10,614 nt of DNA from Dentipellis sp. KUC8613 (GCA_002286715.1 NSJX01000183.1:6542-17155), one strand, 5' to 3'; positions 1 to 8,396 are shown, counted from the first letter of the stretch. Notes: a model not told the origin generated them from the letters alone. Made by a program: numbers and translations.

Positions 1-49
1 ATGCATTGTGCAATGCATCAGCCACTCCCTCCAAGTCATGCAAAGAATG

Positions 50-187
50 GAAGATCATGCAAAATCATACAAAGAATAGGATGGTAATTAGCTTATATGT
101 GAAATTATGTAATAATTTGATGTCAAGACATACCAACCCTCAAAGATGAATCAGAACCTGCCGCTTGCCGGCCCACTCCCCACTAGT
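50..187 (-). repeat. Sub-terminal repeat A, left copy
   Basis: This stretch is repeated in inverted orientation at 4891-5025. The inner 49 bases (139-187) differ from 4939-4891 at only two positions by hand alignment, and similarity continues outward to position 50 through the shared run GAAGATCATGCAAAATCAT. The core reads CTGCCGCTTGCCGGCCCACT and ends in ACTAGT, where similarity stops abruptly. In both places the repeat lies on the inner side of a TTCTGATTCA-type element end (365 here, 4497 there). I read it as the sub-terminal region of a repeat family rather than a chance inverted pair. Positions 1-49 hold nothing else I can identify. Confidence 0.85.
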
Positions 188-725
188 CAAAAGATTTGTT
201 GAAGAATCATTACAAAAGTCTGCCCAGTTATGAACATGAACTCACAGCCAGTATTTGATGCGTCAAAAAGGCCGTGGGAATTCATTTCCTTTTTGTACGA
301 TTAAAAGTGGACGACGCGACCTGCGAGTGTGTCTAATTAAAAGTGATTCATGGCTGAATCAGAATGTTGTCTTTTCAATCTTTGAGACTTTCATTGATGT
401 TCAATATGAACCTTTTGGATTACTTCTCACCATTGAGCAATCTGGTGATTATTTTCTTATACTTGGGGTCTTGATAGTTGTAGTATACTGGTTCTTTTGC
501 ACCCTTGTGTAGGTATCAATAAAATGATTGTCAATGCTCTCACTATTCTGATTCAGCCATGAATCACTTTTAATTAGACACGCTCGCAGGTCGCGCCGTC
601 CACTTTTAATCGTACAAACAGGAAATGAATTCCCACGATCTTTTTGATGTGTCAAACACTGGCTGTGACTTCGAATTCATAGCTGAGCAGACTTCTATAA
701 TGATTCTTCGATGATTCTTTTGACT
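185..725. mobile_element. Fold-back structure with two 181-bp arms (ends of elements X and Y)
   Basis: The left arm, 185-365, and the right arm, 545-725, are reverse complements at about 160 of 181 positions by hand alignment with no gaps. The spacer, 366-544, is 179 bp of AT-rich sequence. Most of the differences (about 17 of 21) are transitions, as expected from decay of methylated cytosines. Each arm ends next to the spacer in an imperfect palindrome (GATTCA, four bases, TGAATC; 343-365 and 545-567). The right arm shares this end motif with the left end of element B at 4497. It also shares a GGAAAT(N3)TTCCCACG block at nearly the same distance inward. The arms therefore look like two outward-abutting ends of one family: X running left and Y running right. 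Alternatively this is a single fold-back or MITE-like element whose outer ends are AGTCAAAAG. Open frames crossing the arms (255-512 plus, 449-655 minus) mirror each other only because of the inverted repeat. Confidence 0.8.
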
Positions 726-845
726 CAGGTAGAACATTTAGTTGTGTCAAAAAGGAAATTTAAATTTCTATGAATGTATGTAGTTTACATGATTGAAACT
801 GGGACCTTCAAAGCCTTTGTGACATGACATGAGAATCAGTCATTG
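726..845. other. AT-rich stretch without recognised features
   Basis: This sequence follows the right arm of the fold-back structure. I see no gene, repeat or RNA signature in it. By analogy with element B it could be the inner part of element Y. Confidence 0.4.
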
Positions 846-1260
846 CTAGGACACGCGGCGCGATGACCAGGCGCCTGCAAAGGCGAGCAGAACGATGACA
901 GTTTGCCGCCCCGAGACAGTATGCACGTGTGCGTCCTCCCTCACCTCCCTCATCTCGCCTCCAGTATATGCCACCCCCAACTCCACGCTCAACAACATGC
1001 CCACGTCGCAGACATACACGCTCCCACCACTGCACGTGTGCAAGCAGTCAAAGTCCTCCGCCGGCTCGTCCACCTGCACAAATGAGTTGCACAAATGAGG
1101 CCGGTGTGCACCGCAAGCCGATACACACGTGCTTTGGCGGGCTCATGTGCCACATCGCCGAGCAGGCTGAGATGCTCGCACATGCGATCTGCGAGAGCGT
1201 CGGTAGTACATGGTTTGAGGTCGATAAGGAGGTGCCGATGCGAGGAGCAGCATGTGCATG
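846..1260 (-). pseudogene. Coding-like segment, broken or spliced, unknown protein
   Basis: On the minus strand two overlapping frames have mixed, protein-like composition, unlike the Pro/Ala/Arg shadows elsewhere. The upstream frame, about 1260 to 1075, includes HLLIDLKPCTTDALADRM and later LLGDVAHEPAKARVYRLAVH. The downstream frame, about 1085 to 849, includes VDEPAEDFDCLHTC, VYVCDVGMLLSVELGVAY and REDAHVHTV, and ends at a stop at 846-848. The frames change near 1070-1095, where a 13-bp direct duplication (CTCATTTGTGCA plus one base, twice) ends in a CAG followed by GTGGAC. This could be a 3' splice site or a frameshift. I recognise no domain. A plus-strand frame at 895-1098 covers the same bases and cannot be fully excluded. 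It may be a remnant of a host gene or transposon gene, or a real exon pair. Confidence 0.35.
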
Positions 1261-1289
1261 TGGGCGAGGCAGTAGTGCAGGTGCGAGAG

Positions 1290-1626
1290 GTGGCGCGACC
1301 GTGATGGGACGGCGTGTGTACAAGAGGCGCCAGAGGGACGGGGTGGCGCTAAAGACGAGAGGGCATGTACGACGTACAAGAGGGCGTGTACAACACACGA
1401 GAGGGCGAGGAGGATGACAGCGGGGGTGTGGAGACTGATGGTAATTCAAGGAGACTGACGACGGAATATATAGGGTACCAGCACACACGCATGGTGCATA
1501 AAAGGGCGAGGAGAGCGACAGGGGGCGGAGTCGATGCGAAACAGGCTCGACGGGTACGAGACGTCGAAGACGTGGGTGAAGGGGTGGCATAGGTTGTGTG
1601 ACAAGCACGATAGGCACACGGCAGAT
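1290..1626. repeat. G-rich low-complexity stretch
   Basis: The plus strand is purine-skewed (GAGGGCGAGG, GGGACGGGG and similar), so the minus strand is C/T-rich. Read on the minus strand, it lies downstream of the intron-like stretch at 1627-1706, as the C-rich tract at 8981 does on the plus strand. The longest open frame here (1048-1617, minus) is compositional. No gene is supported. Confidence 0.5.
1357..1419. repeat. 21-bp tandem repeat, two to three units
   Basis: Two units, 1357-1377 and 1378-1398, share RAGAGGGCRTGTACRAC with a few changes. A third begins GAGAGGGCG at 1399 and then degenerates. The 21-bp period recurs at 7151-7234 and 9876-9959. Confidence 0.5.
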
Positions 1627-1706
1627 CTGACAGTTAAAGGACTCGAGCCCGGGATCCCGGGCTCGTGTGGTCAGCGTATGGTGAAGTCAAAGAAGCAGCG
1701 ACGCAC
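1627..1706 (-). other. Putative intron containing a 22-bp perfect palindrome
   Basis: Read on the minus strand, a coding-like segment ends at CAG and is followed by GTGCGT at 1706-1701, a good 5' splice site. CTGAC, a fungal branch-point-like motif, lies at 1674-1670. The next possible 3' splice sites are a GAG before the palindrome and GTCAG ending at 1627. The same order (GTACGT, CTGAC, identical palindrome) is found on the plus strand at 8889-8980, and about 60 bp around it align. No transcript evidence is available, so the intron reading is an inference. Confidence 0.4.
1644..1665. repeat. 22-bp perfect palindrome, copy 1
   Basis: CGAGCCCGGGA followed by its exact reverse complement can form an 11-bp stem with no loop. 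The identical 22 bases occur at 8936-8957. It contains two CCCGGG sites around a GGATCC, and a CTCGAG overlaps its left edge. Confidence 0.9.
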
Positions 1707-2060
1707 CTGCATATCATGAGCCGCAGAACGTCAACTTTCCATATACTCAAAACCTCTAAGATATTGTGCAGGATTGTGAGACAGTGCATGAGTCAATGCG
1801 TCGCTGGGGCAGGCTGAGAAACGGCACACGAGGATGGTGTCGCTCAGTGACAGCGAGTAACGTGAACACTGCATTGACGAGTCCTTCGGGGATTGCCGAA
1901 GCCCCTTCGAGAATGCTCCCACTCTTGCAATTGCATGTGCTCATCACCATATCGCATGCGCTCGACGTCCTCTCGTGTCGGCTCGAACCCCAATGGCATC
2001 GTTGCGAGCTGCAGCCGCGCCGTCGACGTCTTGTGGCCCGTCGCTGCCGTCTCGACCCCA
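1707..2060 (-). pseudogene. Coding-like segment with a frameshift, unknown protein
   Basis: On the minus strand one frame reads ATMPLGFEPTREDVERMRYG and then DEHMQLQEWE (about 2000 to 1915). Around 1910 the protein-like signal moves to another frame reading GASAIPEGLVNAVFTLLAV and TERHHPRVPFLSLPQRRID (about 1905 to 1780), which stops at 1756. A third frame then runs to the 5' splice-site-like GTGCGT at 1706. These stretches contain acidic, aromatic and aliphatic residues in normal proportions, which the neighbouring GC-rich tract does not. The upstream (higher-coordinate) side runs directly into that tract with no visible start. I recognise no family. It could be a decayed gene fragment, or several short exons. 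The plus-strand frame at 1766-2089 is a less protein-like alternative. Confidence 0.35.
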
Positions 2061-3292
2061 CTGCCGTCGCCTTGCTCCCGCGCGTATAACGGCCTCCCTT
2101 GCGCGCCCTGGGTCGCCCTCGCTCGCGTTCTCGAGCCCCGCCTGCGTTCTTGAACCCCGCCCGCACGCTCCCGCGCTGCGCGGCCGCCCTCGAGCGCCCG
2201 CGTGAGCTGTGTTGCGTTCTTCAGCCACCGTCTCCGCCGTATCGCGCCCACCGCCACCCTCACACACCCTGGGCCGCCCTCGCTCGCGTGTTCTCGAGCC
2301 CCACAGCCTACCTCGCTCGCGCTCTAGAGCCCCGCCCGCCCCCTTGTACCCACCGCCGCCTTCACTCACCCCGGCCCACCGTTGTTCGCGCCCTGTCGCA
2401 CCCCACAGCCCCCCCTCGCTCACGCTCTCGAGCCCGCGCACGCTCTTGCGCCCTACGCCACCCTGACACGCCCCACCGCCCCTTCATGCAGGTCGGAACG
2501 CACTGGTTCGCGCCCTCGAGCCCCGCCCGCGTCTTTCGTGCCACAGGCCAGCCTCGCTCGCGCCCTGGCGCCTCGCGTACGCGCCCTCTTCGCGCTGTAC
2601 GCCCCCTCTTCGCCCTCCCCGCGCCCTTCGTGCCCTCCACGCGCCATCCGTCGCCTCCGCGCGCCGTCAACGCCGTGTTCGCGCCATCTAGGCGCGTTCC
2701 ACGCGCTTCAACTGCCCTCCGGGCCCTCCAACCGCCCTCGTTCGCCCTCGTACGCGCACCGCCGCCCTCTCCGGCCCCACCGCCGGTCTCGTACGCCTTC
2801 CGCCGCCCTCGTACGCCCACCGCCCCCTCCGCCACCCTCTCCGCCCTCTCGTACTACGCGCCGTCCGCCGCCCTCTTTGACGCCTCCTCCTGCCCGCGAC
2901 GCGCCCTACGCACCGTCTCCGCCCTCTACGCGCTGTCTCCGCCGTCTTCGCCGTCTTCGCCGCCTCCACACATCCTACACGCCCTCGACACGCCGTCACC
3001 GCCGCCTCCGCCGCCTCCTCGCGCCCTATGCGCCGTCAGCCGCCATCTGCCGCCTCTGCCGCCTCCACGCCCTGTACGCGCCCTCGACGCGCTGTACGCG
3101 CCCTCTCCGCGCCGTCCGCGCCCTCGACCCGCCCTCCCCGTGCCCTACGCGCCCTACGCGCCCTCCCTGCCGCCCTCCCCGCCCTCGTTCGCCCTCCGCC
3201 GCCCTCCACCGCCCTCCAACGCCCTCCACGCGCCCGCCGCCGCCCCCGAGGTGCCGTATGCGTCGGCCGCCCGCCTCTGCGCGCCGTCAGCA

Positions 3293-3696
3293 CGCCGTAC
3301 GCGCCCTCTTCGGGCCGTACACGCTGTCCCCGCGCCTTCCGCGCCCTCTACCGCCCTCTCCGCGCCGCCTGCCGCCCTCACGCACCATACGTACACGCCG
3401 TACGCGCCGTACACGCCCTCTTTAGGCCGCACGCGCCCTCCACGCGCCCTCTGCCGCCTCCACGCGCCCTCCGCCCCCTCCTCGTGACGTCCACGCGCCC
3501 TCCGCCGCCGCCTCGCGCCCTCCGCCGCCGCCTCGCGCCCTCCGCCGCCGCCTCGCGCCCTCCGCCGCCGCCTCGCGCCGTCCGCCGCCGCCTCGCGCCG
3601 TCCCCGCCCTCTCCGTGCCGCCTTCCGCCCTCTCCGCCGCCCTCACGCGCGTACGTACGCGCCGTACACGCCGTCTTCGGGCCGCACGCGCCCTCC
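3293..3696 (+). repeat. Dispersed 37-bp repeat in the C-rich tract, three copies
   Basis: Copies at 3293-3328, 3405-3441 and 3660-3696 share CGCCGTACRCGCC followed by STCTTYRGGCCG and a final ACRCG. Copies two and three are also preceded by similar ACGTAC-containing sequence, and a weaker relative of that flank occurs at about 4237-4270. The copies lie 112 and 255 bp apart, so this is duplicated internal structure rather than random base composition. Confidence 0.65.
3501..3600 (+). repeat. 20-bp tandem repeat, five units
   Basis: Five consecutive 20-bp units of TCCGCCGCCGCCTCGCGCCC fill 3501-3600. Units one to four-ninths are identical in practice: the first three units match exactly, and units four and five end in G instead of C. 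Twenty is not a multiple of three, so each unit shifts the reading frame, which argues against protein coding. Confidence 0.95.
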
Positions 3697-4390
3697 ACAC
3701 GTCTCCACCGCCCTCTTCGCCCTTCCCGCGCTATCTACGCGCCGTCCCCCACCTCCACGCGCCTTCCACCGCCTCCACACGCCCTTGGCCGCTTCCTCAT
3801 GCCGTCCCCACCCTCTCTGCCCCTCTCCACCCCCTCTCCGCCCCTCTACGCCCCATACGCGCCGTCGACGCGCCGTCGACGTGCCCCGCCGCCCTCTGCC
3901 GCCCTCTCCGCTTCTCTACGCCCCTCTACGCACCCTCTCCGCCCCCTCTCCGTCGCCTCTTTGTGCCCTCCACGCGCCATCCGCCCTCTCCGCCGCTCTC
4001 GTATGCCCACCGTTGCCCTCGTACACCCACCGCCACCCTCTCCGCCCTCTCCGCCGCCTCCTCACGCCGTCCACGTACCCGACATGCCCTCGTTCGCCCA
4101 CCGCCGCCCTCTCCGCCGCCTCCTCGTGCCGTCTTCGCCCTCTCCGCGCAGCCCGCCACCATCTCCGCTGCCGTCTCCGCCGCCCTCCTCGCGCCGCCTG
4201 CCGCCGCCTGCCGCCGCCTTCCGCCGTCTCCGCCGCCCTCACGCGCCGTACGTACGTGCCATATGTGCTGTCGCCGCCCTCTACGCGCCGTCCGTTGCCA
4301 TCTCCGCCGCCCTCCTCGCGCCGCCTGCCGCCCTCTCCACCGCCCTCACGCGCTGTGTGCGCCGTCCTCGTGCCCTCTGCCCTCTGGAAC

Positions 4391-4496
4391 CTTGTAGTAA
4401 GTTTCTTTCTTATCTTCCTAGTCCTGCCTTCACTGGAACTGCCCCCAGATTATTAAGTGTTTTCATTGCAATGGTATGTTGTATTTTCAATCTTTT
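4391..4496. other. Short AT-richer junction before element B
   Basis: This sequence contains GTAAGT at about 4398 but no convincing intron or exon. Its last 21 bases (4476-4496) match 364-384 at 19 positions; both lie directly outside a TTCTGATTCA-type element end. Confidence 0.5.
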
Positions 4497-4756
4497 CTGA
4501 TTCATCTATGAATCAGTTCTAATAATGGGGTGAGCCACCAGAACTCGCAGAATCCAAAATCGCAGGTTCGGGAAATCTGTTCCCACGCTTTCAGCCACAT
4601 CCTTTCCAAGCACCTCGTATTCGATTTCTACTGGTTTCAATTCGTTCTCAATCTTTCCGAAACTTCGTACATACGTGTATCATAGCTGTACAGATACGCG
4701 TTGAATTTTAGAGATTATTTGAAAGTCTGAATCGCCCACAAATACGAAGTCGCGTC
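4497..4756 (+). repeat. Left terminal inverted repeat of element B
   Basis: Pairs with 8397-8657. It starts with the tip palindrome (4497-4516), followed by TTCTAATAATGGGG, a TTCCCACG block at about 4580 and TCAGCCACATC ending at 4601. The middle portion is more diverged. Similarity resumes up to GAAGTCGCGTC at 4746-4756. Confidence 0.85.
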
Positions 4757-4890
4757 AACATTTACGGGCTCTGCTAAAGAAAGAAGCAATTGTGAGTGTA
4801 TATATTCGCATTTATATTCTTTGCTTTTACCAAAAGCCCAAGAACACTCATATAGCCTTTGTGAAATTTACTCACAATTTTGAGGATTTT
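4757..4890. other. AT-rich spacer inside element B
   Basis: No gene, RNA or repeat is recognised here. It separates the left terminal repeat from repeat A. Element X lacks a corresponding spacer, because its A copy directly abuts its end arm. Confidence 0.4.
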
Positions 4891-5025
4891 ACTAGTGAGG
4901 AGTGGGCCGGCAAGCGGCAGGTTCTGATTCATCTTTGAAGGTGAGTATGTGTTGATTTTGAATTATTACATAATTCTGTGCACTTAATTATCATCCAATT
5001 CTTTGCATGATTTTGCATGATCTTC
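4891..5025 (+). repeat. Sub-terminal repeat A, right copy
   Basis: Inverted copy of 50-187, starting with ACTAGT and containing AGTGGGCCGGCAAGCGGCAG. It includes TTCTGATTCATCTTTGAAG (4922-4940), half of the tip palindrome of element B, followed immediately by GTGAGT, a possible 5' splice site. Confidence 0.85.
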
Positions 5026-5462
5026 TATTCTGTACATGATGTATATCTTCCTGTTATTCAAGTTATCTTCATCAGAACATTTACGCTTAGTGCCTCCCTA
5101 TGGTTTTCACACTATAAAAGTTGTCAGGCTCATATGTTATACTTACAAGTCCTGTAGCTATCGAAACATCATTGGCTCCAATTACAGGAGTATATGGATT
5201 GGCATTTAGGACAAAAGGAATCATAGGTTATAGTTGTAGAACTACAATACATCAGACTAAACTACAAAAATGGAATGGTATAAAGATAACTAGCCATCAC
5301 ACAAAGAACCAAGCATCTCCCTACAAGATATCACACAGAGCTTTCAGTACCTGGATATTGAATATAGGAAGAATATACATACCATGCACAAGCATACTCA
5401 TAGATTCACATACATTGGAACTTACACAAGACCTACTTTGATAGACAATAGCTACTACAACA
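5026..5462. other. AT-rich unique sequence inside element B
   Basis: A 106-codon frame on the plus strand (5121-5441) starts near a TATAAAAG at about 5113, but the protein shows no domain, its codon use does not look selected, and it is probably fortuitous. Nothing else is recognised. Confidence 0.4.
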
Positions 5463-6400
5463 GCATTGAGAAAAGTTGCAGTATCGAAGACATTGCGGGG
5501 CGTAAGACTGCATGACATGGCGCGATGGGGCGCGAGAGAGCGCACTGGGGCGGGAGGCAACGGGTCGAAGGTCCAGACGGCGTGGTGTGGCGGACCGCGG
5601 TGCTGAGACGTAGCTCGGCGCGGGACGGTTGCTAGCGGGTCGCGAGGGCGTGGTGGGGCGCAATACGGCGCCATGGGGCGCCAGAGCATGACGAGGGCGC
5701 GACACGGGGAGCGAGGCGGCGGTCCAGACGGTGCGGCGCGGCGCAACACGGCGCCACAACATGCAACATGGCGCCATGGGGTGCAAGAGCGCGGCGCGAG
5801 GAGGTGACCAGGGGGTCGAGAGGGAGTAGCGGAACGTAATACGGCGCCACGGCGCACCAGAGCGCGGTGAGGGCACGCGATGGGGCGCGTGACGGCGCGA
5901 TGGGGCGGGAGGTGGCGGCGCGGGGGGTCCAGACGGCGCGGGGAGGCGACGTGGCACGGTGCGAAATGGCAGCGTCGGCGTGTGAAGCGAGGGCGGGTGA
6001 CGAGCGGGCGATGGCCGCGAGGCACGCGACGGCGGCATGGGGCGCGTGACGGCGGCACAAGAGTGGATGGCGGCGAATGAGAAGGCGCAACAGCGCATGG
6101 CGACAGCGCCATGGCGCGAGAGCGGTGAGGGAGGGCGCATGACGGGGCCTGATGGGATGCGAGGGCGGGTGGCGGCGCGAGGGCAGGCACTGCAGTGCGG
6201 GGAGGCGAGCGAGGGCGGTGCGACGGCGCGAGGTGATGGTGCAATGGCATGCAAAGGGAGTGCGAGAACGGCGAGGGAGGGTGCGTGACAGCGCGTGACG
6301 GCGGCCAAGGGTGGGTGTCGGGGGCGCCAGGGAAGAGCGAGGGTGGGCGACGGCGGGCGAAGGCGCTGCTGGCAGTGCGGCGCGAGGGCGTCGGACGCGC

Positions 6401-6584
6401 CGTTGCTAGGGCGCATGACGCCCCAAGACCCGCCTGCTGCGTCGTTTCTGGGGAGCGCGGGGGGCATGAGGGCGAGTGGGGCAGCGTGAGGACGAACGGG
6501 GGTACGATGGCGCGCGACGCGCTGTTGCTAAGGCGCGTGGCGCCCCAAGACGCACCTGCTGCGTCGTTGCTGGGGCGCGCGGGG
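6401..6584 (-). repeat. Two copies of a roughly 60-bp unit shared with the right-hand C-rich tract
   Basis: The copies at about 6401-6461 and 6522-6584 share GTTGCTARGGCGCRTGRCGC, then CCCAAGAC, CTGCTGCGTCGTT and TCTGGGG/GCTGGGG. On the minus strand each contains GCGCCYTAGCAACRGCGC, nearly identical to plus-strand sequence at about 9847 and 10050. Confidence 0.75.
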
Positions 6585-7150
6585 CAGCGTGAGGGAGGAA
6601 GCGTCGTCGTGAAGGCGAACGACGGCGACGAGGGGGGCTGCGATGGCCGTCGCGAAGGCGCGCGAAGGCGTCGCGAAGGGGGCGTGAGGGCGGCCCAGGA
6701 TGGGCGGCGGCAGCGCGAGGGCGGCGGCACGACGGCCCGGGGTGTCGTTGCGAAGGCGCGCGACGGCGGCGCGTGACGGCGTCGCAAAGACGAACGACGG
6801 CGGCGAGGGGGGGTGCGGTGGCGCGACAGCGCGACGGTGAGTGACGGCGGCAGGAGCTGGGGCACAAGGCCGAGTGAGGGCGAGGGCAGCGCGGGGCCAC
6901 AGGCCACAAGACGGCGCCGCTGGCATGCGTGAAGGCATGTGACAGCGGCGCGAGGGCGCGTAACAAGGGCGTAAGAGCGCGCTGTGGTGGCGAGGGCGCA
7001 TGACGACATTGCGACGGCGGCATGGGATACACGGCGGCGTGTGACGGCGCCACAAGCGACGGCGAGTGGGGCCACGAGCCACGAGAAGGCGCCCGCTTGG
7101 GAGCGCGGCGTCGACATACGGGGCGCGAAACAGCAGCGGAGCGCGAGAGC

Positions 7151-7234
7151 GCGTCGCTAAGGCGGGGAGTCGCATCACTAGGGCGCGGGATCGCGTCGCT
7201 AGGACGCGGAATCGCGTCGCTAGGAAGCGAGGCC
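7151..7234. repeat. 21-bp tandem repeat, four units
   Basis: Units at 7151-7171, 7172-7192, 7193-7213 and 7214-7234 follow GCGTCGCTAGGRCGCGGRATC with two to five changes each. The GCTAGG core resembles the GCTAGGGCGC of the 6401 repeat. Confidence 0.85.
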
Positions 7235-8028
7235 GCCTCGCGGGGGCGCGAGACTGCGCTGTGGGAAGGCCAGGCGCCCGAGACGACGCAGCGGGGCGCG
7301 GAGACGGCGAGGCGTGCTCGATAGGCCGCACGGGGTGCAAAGAGAGCCGCACGGGGCGCAAAGAGGGCGCGGCGCAGCGCGGACGCGAGCGAGGGCGAGC
7401 GAGACGGGGCGGGCGTCCAACAAAGGGGGCGTGATGGCGGCCTAGGGCGGGTGGCGGCGGCGCGGGGCGGCGGCGCGAGGGTGAGGGGCGTCGTCGCCAG
7501 GGTGTGGGGCGTCGTCGCGAAGGCGAACGACGCCGCGAGGGGGAGGGGTACGACGCCGCGAGGGCGCGTGTGACGTCGGCGGGACACAAGGCGCCGTCGC
7601 GAGGGCGCGAAGCTCTTCGATGGGGCGTCGGTGGGGTGCAGAAGGTGGAGCGCGGGCCACAGACGGCGGGACGCGAAGACGGTGGAGCGGGTCGCGCAGA
7701 CAATGGAGCGAGGCGTGCAGACGCCGGGGTGGGGCGTGCAGACGCTGGGGTGGAGCACGAGAAAGCCCACGGGGCGCGAAAAGAGCGGGGCGGAGCTGAG
7801 ACCGCGCGGTGCGAGGCGAAGATGGTGGTGCGGGGCGTGCAGACGGCAAGAGGGCACGAGACTGCCCCATGGTGCGCAAAAAGGGCGGGGCGAGGTGCGA
7901 AGAGGGCGGTGCGGGGCTGAGAGGGTGTCCGAGGTCGTGCGAGCATGCGAGGGCGAACGAAGAGGGCGAGGGCGAGAACAGGGAGCGAAGGGGAAGGAAA
8001 AGAGAAGGAAAAACATTGAAAAACTTAC

Positions 8029-8251
8029 CAATATCCTGCAGGCCCGCCTCTCCTAACCATCTAGATATGTCTTGGCGGGCGAGCAGGCGAGTGTGCGTGT
8101 GCGTGTGCGTTTGTGCGTGCGGCAGCGAGTCCATCGCGATGAGGAATGTGTGGTGAGCTGGCACGACGAGGCGCGTCTCTGTCACGACAACCGCCTTCGG
8201 CAATTCCCGCGAAGCGTGTGCGTGCTCTTGTCGACAGATTGAAATGCTTCC
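8029..8251 (-). pseudogene. Coding-like exon ending in a GTAAGT splice site, unknown protein
   Basis: On the minus strand an open frame runs from a stop at 8254-8252 to a strong 5' splice-site motif, GTAAGT (8028-8023). Its translation has protein-like composition: ELPKAVVVTETRLVVPAHHT, then FLIAMDSLPHAQ, a His/Thr run caused by a hexanucleotide repeat, and ARQDISRWLGEAGLQDI just before the splice site. Beyond it lies a C/T-rich sequence merging into the low-complexity tract. The frame remains open into that tract, but the composition changes sharply at the splice motif. No ATG lies close to the open end, so a preceding exon would be needed. It sits inside element B and could be a captured gene fragment. 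No family is recognised. Confidence 0.4.
8091..8120 (+). repeat. GTGTGC hexanucleotide microsatellite
   Basis: About three perfect units followed by degenerate GTTTGTGCGTGC. On the minus strand it encodes the His/Thr run in the coding-like exon. Confidence 0.8.
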
Positions 8252-8254
8252 TCA

Positions 8255-8396
8255 AGATGTGATAAAATCGATATATTGTGGATTAAATTACACGGCGTGT
8301 GTACTACACGTTTTAAGCTCTGTAGAAGATGCGAAATAAATTGACGCATTATTGAGCTCGGAATCGGCAGATTTCGTCAAAGGAGCACTTTCTTGC
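8255..8396. other. AT-rich stretch inside element B
   Basis: No feature is recognised between the coding-like exon and the right terminal repeat. Confidence 0.4.

Larger units (their letters stand above)
2000..4390 (+). repeat. C-rich degenerate low-complexity tract (about 2.4 kb)
   Basis: The plus strand is dominated by variants of CGCCCTCCGCC, ACGCGCCCTC and CGCCGTC, with almost no TA or TG dinucleotides. This leaves three frames open at once (2099-3487, 2382-3425, 3028-4500), each giving low-complexity Pro/Ala/Arg/Ser sequence with no hydrophobic core, domain or signal peptide. I do not call these genes. Local higher-order repeats are present (see 3293-3696 and 3501-3600). The tract ends at about 4390, where AT-rich sequence with a GTAAGT begins. 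Confidence 0.85.
5463..8000 (-). repeat. G-rich degenerate low-complexity tract (about 2.5 kb; C-rich on the minus strand)
   Basis: The plus strand consists of variants of GGCGCGAGGGCGG, GGCGCGAC and GATGGCGGC. Its minus strand is of the same C-rich, stop-poor type as 2000-4390 and 8981-10614. Very long minus-strand frames (5321-7117, 6406-8031, 6528-7946) overlap one another in different frames and give only Pro/Ala/Arg/Ser-rich sequence. I treat them as compositional. Internal repeats at 6401-6584 and 7151-7234 show that it grew by local duplication. Confidence 0.85.

Noticed and set aside
255..655. Open frames 255-512 (plus) and 449-655 (minus) with nearly the same N-terminal sequence
   Set aside because: The similarity follows from the inverted repeat. 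Differences between the two change amino acids freely, so there is no sign of protein-level constraint.
241..669. ACT as a 3-bp target duplication around a CACAGCCAG-ended element
   Set aside because: The inverted repeat continues well beyond these points to 185 and 725, so ACT lies inside the arms and is not a flank.
3501..3600. CRISPR-like array
   Set aside because: The 20-bp units are directly tandem with no unique spacers, so this is a simple tandem repeat.
4397..4421. GTAAGT to CCTAG as a complete intron
   Set aside because: Only about 25 nt long, too short for a spliceosomal intron, and no coding frame is supported on either side.
2099..4500. Long plus-strand open frames (462, 347 and 490 codons) as proline-rich proteins
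   Set aside because: All three frames are open over overlapping bases because the C-rich strand nearly lacks stop-forming dinucleotides. The translations are low-complexity without domains, and a 20-bp tandem array rotates the frame.
5121..5441. 106-codon plus-strand frame after a TATAAAAG
   Set aside because: AT-rich unique sequence, no recognisable domain, and no clear coding bias. A TATA-like string is not enough to call a gene.
5321..8203. Long minus-strand open frames (598, 541, 472, 344 and 253 codons)
   Set aside because: Same compositional artefact on the C-rich minus strand of the G-rich tract; they overlap in several frames. Only the short part at 8029-8251 looks protein-like.
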